Below, piece by piece: positions 38,471-47,615 of a stretch of DNA of 64,000 bases. The stretch comes from Arcanobacterium pinnipediorum. Lineage in GTDB: Bacteria > Actinomycetota > Actinomycetes > Actinomycetales > Actinomycetaceae. The stretch covers positions 1,302,001 through 1,366,000 of the forward strand of contig NZ_CP099547.1 of the NCBI RefSeq assembly GCF_023973165.1, given 5' to 3'. Numbering within the stretch: position 1 is the stretch's first letter; each line of letters opens with the position of its first letter. A program made the position numbers and the translations under genes. The notes under the pieces are model-generated. The model saw only the letters and a list, made by a program, of their open reading frames with translations, had not been told where the DNA came from and did not search any database.

Positions 38471-39151
38471 GTGCGCGAACTTTTCCATCAACAGATGAAC
38501 CGCTTATCAGATACCATCGTGCTTGAAGCCAAGGCCGTGAATAAGGCGATGAATCGCGCAAGTATAGCGATGCGCGACGCCAACTTAGCCAAGGCCGAAA
38601 AGGTTATCGACTCAGATCGTAAGATTGATTTCCTTGAACGTTCCATCGACGAGATGGGGGTATCGATCTTGGCTCGCCAAGCGCCAGTTGCTTCTGACCT
38701 GCGGGTGGTTGTTTCTGCGTTGCGCGTCTCATCGATTTTAGAGCAGATGGGCGATCTGGCGCGCCATATTGCCTACGTCGCGCGTAGCCGCTATCCACAT
38801 GCAGTGCTGCCAGATACTGCGCTTGGCGTCCTAGTGAAAATGGCCGAGCACGCCAGCTCGATGGCAGCAAACGTGGCGCTCCTTATTGAAACTCGTGACT
38901 TGACGTTTGCTACTGCCATCGAAGAAGAAGACGATTTTCTCGATGAGTTGCACGAGAAAACATTTAGTTACGTTCTAGATAATGACCTTGATCTGACCCG
39001 CCAAGAAATCATCGACATTATCTTGCTTGGCCGGTATCTGGAACGGTTTGGCGATCACGCAGTTTCGATAGCTCAACGGGTGCAGTTCATGGTCAACGGC
39101 ATGCGCAATGTTGGCGATCCGTTTGCCGAAGTCGATCTCACTGAGATCTGA
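38471..39151 (+). CDS. phoU: Phosphate signalling protein PhoU
   Basis: 226 aa, all-helical with two repeats of the PhoU fold. Metal-binding motif-like segments include ALRVSSILEQMGDLARH (about 82-98) and LLGRYLERFGDHAVSIAQR (about 180-198). The GTG start follows AGGAGA. It lies divergent from senX3; the shared 147-nt gap includes the palindrome AACACA aa TGTGTT (38409-38422). It represses SenX3 signalling when phosphate is plentiful. Confidence 0.95.
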   Translation: MRELFHQQMNRLSDTIVLEAKAVNKAMNRASIAMRDANLAKAEKVIDSDRKIDFLERSIDEMGVSILARQAPVASDLRVVVSALRVSSILEQMGDLARHIAYVARSRYPHAVLPDTALGVLVKMAEHASSMAANVALLIETRDLTFATAIEEEDDFLDELHEKTFSYVLDNDLDLTRQEIIDIILLGRYLERFGDHAVSIAQRVQFMVNGMRNVGDPFAEVDLTEI

Positions 39152-39177
39152 GAACGAGTTTCGTTGCCAGCGGTTTG

Positions 39178-39582
39178 TTAGATACCTAGGCGCGCAATAA
39201 GTTCATCGACTCGGTGCGCGATATCCTCGCGTATTTCTCGAACGACGTCGATCGGCTGGTTTGCTGGATCTGCCACGTCCCAGTCTTCGTAGTGGGTGCC
39301 TGGAAAAATTGGACAGGTCTCGCCACACCCCATCGTGATGACCCAGTCGCTGTGGGAAACTTTTTCAGCGGTGAGCTTGGTAGGCGTAGTATCGAGCGGT
39401 TCTAATCCGATTTCAGCTAGGGTCTGATACGTTTGGGGATGAAGTTCGCTAGCTGGGGTTGTCCCGGCAGAAAGCACACGTACTCGATCATCTGTTTTCG
39501 CTGCCAACAGTGCAGCCGCAATCTGCGAACGTCCGGCATTTTTTCGGCACGCAAACATCACCGTCACAACCTGGTCATTCAC
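39178..39582 (-). CDS. ArsC-type arsenate reductase / low-MW protein tyrosine phosphatase
   Basis: 134 aa. The P-loop CRKNAGRS (Cys12-x5-Arg18-Ser) defines the LMW-PTP fold, and the motif near DWDVADPA supplies the general-acid Asp. The likeness is strongest to actinobacterial ArsC enzymes that reduce arsenate with mycothiol or thioredoxin. GTG 39582 has GGAG 8 nt upstream; the GTG five codons earlier does not. No arsR or arsenite pump is adjacent, so a phosphatase role near the Pho genes is also possible. Confidence 0.85.
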   Translation of the reverse strand: MNDQVVTVMFACRKNAGRSQIAAALLAAKTDDRVRVLSAGTTPASELHPQTYQTLAEIGLEPLDTTPTKLTAEKVSHSDWVITMGCGETCPIFPGTHYEDWDVADPANQPIDVVREIREDIAHRVDELIARLGI

Positions 39583-39620
39583 TATAAGGTCTCCCACCCA
39601 AACTCAGTTGCTAGCTAAGC

Positions 39621-39953
39621 TCAGCGGTCGTTAATTTGCAACTCGTTACCATCTGGATCTGTAACCCGAAGCGAACGTCCAAAATCTTCGATAACGATGT
39701 GACCGCCGTCGAAACCAGCTGCAACAAGATCAGCCTGGACGTCTTCAAGTGGCTTTTGCGCAACCATGCACACCTCATACCCAGCTTTGGGAACATTTGC
39801 GGACTCGTGGCTATGTACCGCCAGCGTTGCACCTTGCGGTTCCATCTCAGTCCACACCGGATCGATAGCACCGCTGAGATCTAGTCCAAGGGCTTGATAG
39901 AACCGGATACTAGCTTCATGATCGCGTGCATAATTAATAACTAACAGCTTCAC
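39621..39953 (-). CDS. VOC-family (glyoxalase/dioxygenase fold) protein
   Basis: 110 aa, one vicinal-oxygen-chelate domain with beta-alpha-beta-beta-beta pattern: start NYARDHEASIRFYQALGLDL and end VTDPDGNELQI, the classical VOC C-terminal motif. GTG start with AAGGAGATACT. Often linked to resistance or metabolism but unspecific. It lies 38 nt upstream of the ArsC-like gene on the same strand and may be cotranscribed. Confidence 0.85.
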   Translation of the reverse strand: MKLLVINYARDHEASIRFYQALGLDLSGAIDPVWTEMEPQGATLAVHSHESANVPKAGYEVCMVAQKPLEDVQADLVAAGFDGGHIVIEDFGRSLRVTDPDGNELQINDR

Positions 39954-40042
39954 AGTATCTCCTTACGGTGCGTGATTATAATGGTCAGTGGAGTTGGAAC
40001 GCTTGTTGGCGCTACACTCCTAAGATTATCACCACTACCTAG

Positions 40043-41092
40043 ATGTATCGCCTCGATACTTGCCGCATGACTACTATGAAAAATTTAGATACATCAACTA
40101 GCTTCGATAACGAGGCCGATAAGGCAACCGCGACGCTGTATGGAACTGCTATCGGCGATGCGCTCGGCATGCCCACCCAAGATATGACGCCCGATCAAAT
40201 CCGCGCCGATTACGGCGAAATCCGGGGATTCGTGGACGCCGGCCCGCACCAATACATTGCGGCAGGGATGCGAGCTGGAACGATTACTGACGATACTGAG
40301 CAGATGCTCATCGTCGCCGATCTCCTTATTCAACACGGTCAAATCCCGCCACGGGACTTTGCCCACGCGTTAACGCAGTGGGAAGAAGACATGATAGCCA
40401 AAGGCTCACTCGACCTGCTCGGCCCATCCACAAAAGCAGCGATCGCGGCGATCGCTGCCGGGAAAAGCACTGCAGAGTCTGGGAAGAATGGGACGACCAA
40501 CGGCGCTGCGATGCGAATAGCTCCGATTGGGATTTGTTACCCAGCAACCAACCTTGAGACCCTCGTCGAGCGCGTACATCACGCCAGCTCACTAACCCAC
40601 AACACCTCGTTAGGAGTTTCGGCAGCCGCCGCAGTTGCCGCAGCTATCAGTGCCGGGATTGATGGGGCGAGCCGCACCGAAGCAATCGCGCTAGCACTCG
40701 ATGCTGCTCGGCTTGGACAACGATATGGCCACCAGGTTCCTGGCCCTAGTATCGCCGGACGTCTACCCTATGCTATCGAGTTAGCTAAAAAATCATCTGA
40801 TCTGGCCGATCTGCTCTACAACGTCGTCGGCACTACCCTTGCCTCTCAAGAATCTGTGGTGGCTGCACTGACGCTGATCGCAGTTGTTTCTGACCCGTGG
40901 GAAGGACTGTGCCTTGCTGCTAACTGTGGTGGAGATACGGATACTATTGGCGCAATCGCTGGCAGTATTTATGGCGCAATCTACGGGTTAGAAGCATTTC
41001 CACACGAGGCTATCGACACAATTGAGGCAGTAAACAACCTGAACCTCACAAACACTGCCACCAAGCTTGTAGCTCGGCGCCACACAACGTAA
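40043..41092 (+). CDS. ADP-ribosylglycohydrolase family protein (1)
   Basis: 349 aa DraG-like all-helical hydrolase. Magnesium-site motifs are present: GDALGMPTQD near residue 40, TDDTEQML near 80, and GGDTDTIGAIAG near 300. The family removes ADP-ribose from proteins or acts on related N-glycosides. Several ATG codons (40043, 40067, 40076) are possible starts and none has a clear Shine-Dalgarno; a leaderless message may be used. Followed by a PfkB kinase after 54 nt on the same strand. Confidence 0.88.
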   Translation: MYRLDTCRMTTMKNLDTSTSFDNEADKATATLYGTAIGDALGMPTQDMTPDQIRADYGEIRGFVDAGPHQYIAAGMRAGTITDDTEQMLIVADLLIQHGQIPPRDFAHALTQWEEDMIAKGSLDLLGPSTKAAIAAIAAGKSTAESGKNGTTNGAAMRIAPIGICYPATNLETLVERVHHASSLTHNTSLGVSAAAAVAAAISAGIDGASRTEAIALALDAARLGQRYGHQVPGPSIAGRLPYAIELAKKSSDLADLLYNVVGTTLASQESVVAALTLIAVVSDPWEGLCLAANCGGDTDTIGAIAGSIYGAIYGLEAFPHEAIDTIEAVNNLNLTNTATKLVARRHTT

Positions 41093-41146
41093 CACGTACT
41101 TGTAGTGGCCTAACCGTCTTGCTCCCAACCGATCTGAGGACTCATC

Positions 41147-42079
41147 ATGCCAGAGTTAATCCATACTGGAAGCATCGTCGTCGATATGGTGATGACTATC
41201 GATACTGTTCCCACCCCAGGAAATGAGGTGCTAGCAACAACAACGCACCTAGTTGCCGGCGGTGGCCTGAATTCAATGCTCGCCGCGCAACGGGGCGGTC
41301 TGCCAGTGAAATTTGCCGGACTGGTGGGCACCGGGCCGTTTGGCGATATTATCGTTCAAGCTCTTACCGAGAACGAGCTGGCATCTATCTACCCGCGGGT
41401 GGCCAGCAAAGATTCGGGTTTTTGTGTTGCGCTGGTAGATAAGGGCGGAGAACGAACATTTATTACCCAAGTGGGTGCAGAAAGTGACGTAAGTTTTAAG
41501 CACCTATCGCAGATAACGATCAACGACGGCGATCTTGTTTACGTTTCCGGCTATAGTTTGGCCGCCACGACAAATGCGGAAGGTCTGGTGCGTTGGCTTG
41601 GAACTGTTCCAGACTCTACGGTCGTTTTCTTTGATCCTTCGCCGTTAGTTTGCCAGTTGCCGGAAAAGGTTTTCCAGCCACTGATCGCAAGAGCCTCAAT
41701 CGTGTCCTGCAATTTGCGTGAAGCCCAGCATATCACTGGTCAAACTCGGGCTAAAGACTGTGCTAGCAGGCTCGCCGAGCTACTTCGACCACGCGCTCAC
41801 GCTATTGTTCGAGCAGGAAAAGAACCGACCCTAATATCTTCAGCAGATGATCCGCACTCAGTGATCTCGGTGCCCACATTCCCGGTTGATGCCGTGGACA
41901 CCAACGGGGCCGGTGATACCCATGCTGGGGTTGTGCTCTCCAGTATTGCTCAAGGTTTATCCCTTGAACAAAGCGTACGCCGCGCCAATGCCGCTGCCGC
42001 TATATCCGTAACTCGCTCCGGGCCTGCGAGCGCCCCAACTGCCGATGAGGTCGATGAGTTTTTAGCTGAGCACCGATAG
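41147..42079 (+). CDS. PfkB-family carbohydrate/nucleoside kinase
   Basis: 310 aa ribokinase-like protein. N-terminal GG-containing motif (LVAGGGLNSMLAAQRGG, about 36-52) and C-terminal ATP/anion-hole motif DTNGAGDTHAG with catalytic Asp (near residue 250). GAGGACTCATC precedes the ATG. Likely sugar- or nucleoside-phosphorylating. Being next to an ADP-ribosylglycohydrolase suggests it may phosphorylate a ribosyl product, but this is inference. Confidence 0.88.
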   Translation: MPELIHTGSIVVDMVMTIDTVPTPGNEVLATTTHLVAGGGLNSMLAAQRGGLPVKFAGLVGTGPFGDIIVQALTENELASIYPRVASKDSGFCVALVDKGGERTFITQVGAESDVSFKHLSQITINDGDLVYVSGYSLAATTNAEGLVRWLGTVPDSTVVFFDPSPLVCQLPEKVFQPLIARASIVSCNLREAQHITGQTRAKDCASRLAELLRPRAHAIVRAGKEPTLISSADDPHSVISVPTFPVDAVDTNGAGDTHAGVVLSSIAQGLSLEQSVRRANAAAAISVTRSGPASAPTADEVDEFLAEHR

Positions 42080-42254
42080 TGTTCTTGCGGTGACGTGTTC
42101 GATAATCGCGTTCTTCTAAGACTGATAGAATTGCCGCTTTGCTCGCATGAAGGGTGGTAGACTTAGCACAATTATCTTTTTGATTTTCTTCAACTTGCTT
42201 GGGGGCACTGCGGTGTTTATGCGCGATAAAACTTCAGCTCGAACAATGGGAACT

Positions 42255-45218
42255 ATGAAACGTTTTACTGGTTCGGTTGCAGCCATTCTTTTAACAACCG
42301 TTCTAGCTATGAGCGGGTTTGTTCCACTGGCACAAGCTGAGCCGGTAGCTTATGAGTTCGAAGGCGAATGGGTCGATGCGCCTGAACGCACACTATCGGG
42401 ATTCGATGTTCTGACTTCTCGTTGGCGGCTAGATATTAACGATGATGCTTCCGCCCCAGCCAATGACGAGGTTGAAGAAAACAACGTTGTGACTCTTAGT
42501 GCTGAAAATGCAGTTTTTAACCGGATTCCTACGATCTGCGCTAATACAGAAACCTCAAGCATTAGCACAGATGGATCCGTATTGACTTGTGACTTAGGCA
42601 CGCTCACCGAAGGTAGTGCACTGAATTTTACGAGTAGCTTACTTGTTACAGGCTCACCTGGTTCCCACGTAAAGTTAAGTGGTCAGTTCCGCGGTAAGAT
42701 CGTTGATAACCTAGCGCCAATCCCGATCTACACTCAATTTGCTATGGACGCGAAGTTTGATGGTGGAACCCCCTACTCGCAGTTGTTGCCTTTAGTTAAG
42801 CCAGAGCAATATTTACTCGAATTCCCTTTCTCTATTAGCCATGCTCACAATAGCCCTGCGGGACCAGATACCGTCACATTTGATATTACGACTACCCGTC
42901 GGGTCGAAGTAGACCCTTCCGGTCACGAGGCCGATTTAGTGGTTATGGATGAGGGCGCCTGCCAGCCCAATGATCGTCAACAACCGGGGTATCCGTTTTC
43001 TGATGGTCAACATTCAGCTGACCAGCAAACGGCCTTCCCTACGTGTACGTTAGAAAAGACTGGCACTGATACGTTCCGGTTGACCCTATCTGGGCTAAAA
43101 TATGACCAGCCTGCTCCGCAGCTAGATTCCAATGCCGAGCCATTGCCTAGAGGAATGGATGTAATTGCTGCCGGAAAGCTCCGATTCAAACTTCGCTACA
43201 CTGCTAACGGCAATACGGTAAATCTCACTGCCTCTGCCCCGCAGTTCCAGGCAGTTGACGGAAGTAGTTTCACTGATGATCCTAGCAATAACACCAACTC
43301 TGTACCGGTAGTGTTGGGCTACTATACGGGCGGATGGGCATTATCCTATATGCGCCCGAAGTCCTACCCGGGAATACCGTGGACAGATACCTACCGCGCT
43401 CCAGTTGGAGCAACCGTCATGTCTTTCGTTGGCCACACCCCAACGCGTGCCAGTGAATCAACTGACCACTGGGTCTGCGGCATTATCGATCATGAAAAGG
43501 TGGAGCTACAAAAGGTACGGGTAGCTGTTGATGGTAGCGTGAAACCGCATTTCTTCTATGATGATTCCTTCCCAACAAACCCAGACGGTACTCGTGACAT
43601 TTGGTATTACGTGGGCGAAACTTTGCACAACCCTGGTAGCGACCAGCCTGTAGATCCCAATGACTTTGCATGTGGAGGCGAAACTAGCACAACTGATCCC
43701 GAGGCTGGTAATCAACCTGAATGGACTCGCACACCTGCCGACTTATCTCACGTCAAAGCTGTCAAAGCGCGCCTGTCTAAAAATGTGGTGAGCTCTGCGG
43801 GAAGAAGAGGGCAAGTATATGTTGCTATGGAACTTAAAATTAAAGACACCGTGAAAATCGGTACTCCGATTTGGACCTGGGGCTACGTTTTGTCAGACGG
43901 AGCTACTAATTGGAATCATAGTGCTGATAAAGTCTCCTACTTCGACCGCAGCTTGGACCCCAAGGATGTCAAACCCTATGGAACACTCACCCCGGATCTC
44001 AAATATCCGTTCGTCGGTCCTGGGCGCGACGTGCTACGTGTTGTAGGTTCCGAACCTTACGTAGATAAGCAAGTCGCACGAACTCAATACCTTCCTAATG
44101 AAGAAGCCGAATTTAGCCTCACCTACGGCCTAGAATCTAATCTGGCTCAACCATTCCCCGATAGTCTCACCCTGACCGATATTCTTCCCCAAGGTCTAAC
44201 GTATGTAGCTGGAAGCACTCAATATGCTGATGGTTCTCCTGCTCCAGAACCAACAGTGACGAATGTTGCTGCCACGAATACCACACCTGCACATACCCAA
44301 CTGGTGTGGAACTTTAACGATGTTGTTCCTAATGATCCAGCCGGGAAGTTGACTTACCGGGCTACAGTGCCAGCAGATGCCCAGCCAGGACAAAGCTTTG
44401 CCAGTTCGGTAATAATTGAAAGCCAAGGAATTAGCCGCACTGCGCAAGCCACGTTTACTGTTCCGACCTCGGGGTTAACTAACTTACGCAAATCAGCAGT
44501 TGAGTCTGAACTAAAGCCCGATAAGGACGCAACCGCCACAGGTAAGTGGATGGTGGAATTACACTCCGCAGATCCGCGCACCTCGAATATCACTGACGTG
44601 ATTGATCTTCTGCCGACTCCTGAAGATGGAGCTGGTACTACAGGAAAAACCATGCCACAGCTGGTTAAAGTAACGGCTTCTCTGCCGGGGAGCAAAGTCT
44701 ATTACACCACTGTGCCCCGAGCTATGCTTAATGAGGATCCGGCCCATCCTAGCAACGGCAGTCTCGGGCAGCCCTCCGATATTTGGAGTGAAGACTTTTC
44801 TCCTAATGCCACAGCTGTGCGCGTCATTGGTGGACCGTTAGTTCCTCTTGGTGTTCAGAAAATTATTCTGGAAGTTAAGTATTCTGGGTTAGAGGAAACG
44901 ACGACGTTTGTCAATGTCGCTGTAGGCCGTGCAGAAAATACACGGTTACGGATGCGGTCGTCTGCGCTCATGCAATACACCAAACCCACTCCAGATCCAG
45001 ATCCAGAACCCACCCCAGATCCAGATCCAGAACCCACCCCACAGCCAGAACCGCCAGTTCCTGCATCGCCAACTCCTGATCAACCCAAGCCACCAACGGA
45101 TTCTCCGAATACGAAGCTAGCTAAAACAGGTAGCGATAGCGTAACGTTGCTGGCTCTCAGTTCTCTCCTGCTGCTTTTAGGAGCAGGTCTACTTCGGCAA
45201 CGCAACCGAGTGAGCTAA
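42255..45218 (+). CDS. Large LAKTG-anchored surface protein
   Basis: 987 aa. Signal peptide MKRFTGSVAAILLTT ending AQA; long beta-rich ectodomain; a DUF11-like (conserved repeat) domain at about 605-740 (starting VDKQVARTQYLPNEEAEF) and possibly a second at about 750-900. A proline-rich stretch with repeated PDPDPEPTP spans the wall before LAKTG (residue 955), hydrophobic helix and RQRNRVS. Upstream in-frame ATGs (42147, 42219, 42246) could extend the N-terminus; ATG 42255 gives the cleanest signal peptide though the ribosome site is weak. Probable adhesin-like or shaft protein; ligand unknown. Confidence 0.9.
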   Translation: MKRFTGSVAAILLTTVLAMSGFVPLAQAEPVAYEFEGEWVDAPERTLSGFDVLTSRWRLDINDDASAPANDEVEENNVVTLSAENAVFNRIPTICANTETSSISTDGSVLTCDLGTLTEGSALNFTSSLLVTGSPGSHVKLSGQFRGKIVDNLAPIPIYTQFAMDAKFDGGTPYSQLLPLVKPEQYLLEFPFSISHAHNSPAGPDTVTFDITTTRRVEVDPSGHEADLVVMDEGACQPNDRQQPGYPFSDGQHSADQQTAFPTCTLEKTGTDTFRLTLSGLKYDQPAPQLDSNAEPLPRGMDVIAAGKLRFKLRYTANGNTVNLTASAPQFQAVDGSSFTDDPSNNTNSVPVVLGYYTGGWALSYMRPKSYPGIPWTDTYRAPVGATVMSFVGHTPTRASESTDHWVCGIIDHEKVELQKVRVAVDGSVKPHFFYDDSFPTNPDGTRDIWYYVGETLHNPGSDQPVDPNDFACGGETSTTDPEAGNQPEWTRTPADLSHVKAVKARLSKNVVSSAGRRGQVYVAMELKIKDTVKIGTPIWTWGYVLSDGATNWNHSADKVSYFDRSLDPKDVKPYGTLTPDLKYPFVGPGRDVLRVVGSEPYVDKQVARTQYLPNEEAEFSLTYGLESNLAQPFPDSLTLTDILPQGLTYVAGSTQYADGSPAPEPTVTNVAATNTTPAHTQLVWNFNDVVPNDPAGKLTYRATVPADAQPGQSFASSVIIESQGISRTAQATFTVPTSGLTNLRKSAVESELKPDKDATATGKWMVELHSADPRTSNITDVIDLLPTPEDGAGTTGKTMPQLVKVTASLPGSKVYYTTVPRAMLNEDPAHPSNGSLGQPSDIWSEDFSPNATAVRVIGGPLVPLGVQKIILEVKYSGLEETTTFVNVAVGRAENTRLRMRSSALMQYTKPTPDPDPEPTPDPDPEPTPQPEPPVPASPTPDQPKPPTDSPNTKLAKTGSDSVTLLALSSLLLLLGAGLLRQRNRVS

Positions 45219-45251
45219 TCTAATAATCAGCACTAGTTGCCAAAAGTAATG

Positions 45252-45288
45252 GGTCTGCCCCGCACACAAGCCGTGTGCGGGGCAGACC
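45252..45288. terminator. 16-bp perfect bidirectional terminator
   Basis: 16-bp stem (core GTCTGCCCCGCACAC) with a 5-nt loop between the convergent surface-protein and ADP-ribosylglycohydrolase genes. Modest T-rich flanks on both strands (CTTCATTT; ATTACTTTT). Confidence 0.85.
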
Positions 45289-45335
45289 TTCATTTACCAC
45301 AATATGTCTGTCCAATATAGCCGGGTCGCTAAAAG

Positions 45336-46322
45336 TTAAGCATAACCAGATCGTATGCGTTCAATCAGCTCAAATCCTGACAGTCCAGGATAGCCGTGAA
45401 TCTTCCCGATCCAACTTTCAGGTATGGCAGATAAACCCCATCGAGCGCCCAGGAGACTTCCGGCTATCGCAGCAACCGTGTCAGTGTCTCCTCCCCCACG
45501 AACTGCTGCTTCCATAGCGAGTTGTAGGTGACGTGACGGATCATCGAAAGGAATCTTCGTCGTCGTAATTGCCGACCATGCTCCTTGGAGAGCTTGAACT
45601 ACCCAACCGTTGCTACGAAAAGTGTTGGGAGTGCGCTGCTGGGCTTCTCTTAAAGCCTTGTTCCAAAACGAGCGTCTGTTTACTGGAAGTAACCCGACGC
45701 CTTCATCAATTCCGTCAAAGGAACCGTATTCGATAGCGTAGGCAATCGCAACAGACCAGATCACGCACGCCTCTGAAGCTATCGGATCACCATGAGTAAG
45801 CAATGAGATCTGCCTAGCAGCATCTGCAACCGTCTCTCGGTCCAGATTAGGGAGGACGACCGGGGCGGTGCGCATCAGGGAACCATTACCGGCTGAGCGG
45901 TTAGGTATCTGCCGGTAACGCATAGCTGACGCTTTCGCTAGCGCCTGTGCTGTACGCTCACAGTGAGAGGCACTAATGACAGAAAATATCTGCTGACCAA
46001 TCCCTTTGGGTTGCGCCTCAAACCACGTGAACCAGGCTTCGGCAATCAGATCACGTTCATGATCCCCAAAGTAACCCTGACTAGCAATGCCAGCATCGAT
46101 GATCGGGATTGACATCGCGGTGTCATCAGACCACTCACCCGGTTCGAATCCTTCGCGCCCAATCATCTCAATCGGTAAGGTCGGCGGCAACGGCTTGTTG
46201 AACTCATATCCCACGCCTAACGCATCCCCAGCAGCAAGACCAAGAACGCAACCGAGCGCACGATCAGAGTTCACACTCATCGCACTGACAATCGAAGAAT
46301 TCGAAACGTGGCTACTCAACAC
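45336..46322 (-). CDS. ADP-ribosylglycohydrolase family protein (2)
   Basis: 328 aa DraG-like protein. Metal motifs: GDALGVGYEF near residue 33, WSDDTAM near 65, and GGGDTDTVAAIAG near 280. It differs clearly from the copy at 40043, so it is not a recent duplicate. The GTG at 46322 has a perfect AGGAGG upstream and is preferred to the internal ATG 46280. Substrate could be ADP-ribosylated protein, nucleotide or nucleoside derivative. Confidence 0.9.
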   Translation of the reverse strand: MLSSHVSNSSIVSAMSVNSDRALGCVLGLAAGDALGVGYEFNKPLPPTLPIEMIGREGFEPGEWSDDTAMSIPIIDAGIASQGYFGDHERDLIAEAWFTWFEAQPKGIGQQIFSVISASHCERTAQALAKASAMRYRQIPNRSAGNGSLMRTAPVVLPNLDRETVADAARQISLLTHGDPIASEACVIWSVAIAYAIEYGSFDGIDEGVGLLPVNRRSFWNKALREAQQRTPNTFRSNGWVVQALQGAWSAITTTKIPFDDPSRHLQLAMEAAVRGGGDTDTVAAIAGSLLGARWGLSAIPESWIGKIHGYPGLSGFELIERIRSGYA

Positions 46323-46437
46323 AAACCTCCTACACGTATCTTAACTACGGCAAGAAGAATCTCTGCATGCACGCTTCCCCGTGTTCATGCGCGCAAGCTC
46401 CGCCACATGAAAAAGACTCCGGCGAGCGGAAAAACTA

Positions 46438-47379
46438 CTACTTCAGGTATGAGGCGAGCCGATCAGTGGCAGCGTCTAACTTTTCCCGATCCCAACCATC
46501 TAAATCAGCAGCTAAAGCATATGTGCTTTCGAAGAACTGGCGAACCATCTCTTCCGGATTATCTGACTTACGCACTGCCTCATAAGGCAGCAGATACTCA
46601 TACAGTTCTTCACTGTAATAAGCTTCGGCCGGTTCGATCTTTTGGCGGGCGTAGCCATCTGGAGCAGGGTATGCGTAGGAATAGAACATGCCTTCTCCTT
46701 CGCCTCCCGGCCAAAAACCAGCGCTCGTTAGATGGTGTGAGTAACCTTCCGCCATCACCCAGTCGGCACAGTTTGGAACACCACCAGGATGCTGGGGAGC
46801 AATCTCATCGACGAATCGTGTACACGCCATATCGAAAGATCCCCAGAAGAAATGTACCGGGCTTACTTTGCCTAAGAATCCGGCACGGAAACTATCTAAC
46901 GCAATATGGACTTTCGATAACTGTAACCAGAACCGGTGAACGGCATCCTTATCGTAACTCTTGTGAACAGTATCTTCTGGGAACGGAATCGCCGGGTCAA
47001 CCTCATTAGGGAAAACACTAATATTCATAGGAACTTCGATTTCGGCCATGGACTGTTGCACTTTCGCATAGAAGTCAGCTACCGTCATAGCTTCTAAAGC
47101 AAACTTTGCGTGTAGTCCGTTACTGCGACGGAACCGAAGCTCATGGTTAATGAAGTCGAACTCGATATCGAACACATCGCCGTCGAACGGGATTGACGAC
47201 GTCGTCAAACCAACCGGAGATACATACAACGTAACCTGCCACCAGTGATTGATAAGCGGGGCATACTGCATACGAATCTTGCCAACGATCTGCGTCCACA
47301 TATGTAAGGTGTCGCGCGAATCGGTCCAATCCTCAATCCGTAGCTCTGGCCAAGATGAAGGGGTCTGTGAGGTGGTCAT
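46438..47379 (-). CDS. DUF5996 family protein
   Basis: 313 aa soluble protein resembling DUF5996, a family of unknown function that is often annotated in actinobacteria and proteobacteria. Tryptophan- and histidine-rich segments occur, such as PVHFFWGSFDMACTRF near residue 195 and FWPGGEG near 235. ATG 47379 has GGAGAAG 7 nt upstream; an 18-codon upstream extension is rejected. It may follow its own promoter; the ADP-ribosylglycohydrolase is downstream but begins after a further 116-nt gap. Confidence 0.82.
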   Translation of the reverse strand: MTTSQTPSSWPELRIEDWTDSRDTLHMWTQIVGKIRMQYAPLINHWWQVTLYVSPVGLTTSSIPFDGDVFDIEFDFINHELRFRRSNGLHAKFALEAMTVADFYAKVQQSMAEIEVPMNISVFPNEVDPAIPFPEDTVHKSYDKDAVHRFWLQLSKVHIALDSFRAGFLGKVSPVHFFWGSFDMACTRFVDEIAPQHPGGVPNCADWVMAEGYSHHLTSAGFWPGGEGEGMFYSYAYPAPDGYARQKIEPAEAYYSEELYEYLLPYEAVRKSDNPEEMVRQFFESTYALAADLDGWDREKLDAATDRLASYLK

Positions 47380-47615
47380 AATATTTCTTCTCCGTTGAAT
47401 CCATGTTGCAGAATATACCGACCATGATACCAACTTCCACCACCATCAAACCCAGACTTTAGCCCAAAGTAGCTCTCAGCAGAATTACCATAAGCTTTAA
47501 CAGATGACTAGCTATCGGAATCTGTACCAATAAGGTAAAAAGTCAGTCAGCAGTTTTGTGGATTTGCAGCGAGAAGTGGACATTAGCGGTATAGCGATGA
47601 GTGGAGCTTAATAAG

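Noticed and set aside
46308..47009. 233-codon plus-strand frame
   Set aside because: Antisense to the DUF5996 gene, whose own frame has a ribosome site and family-like sequence.
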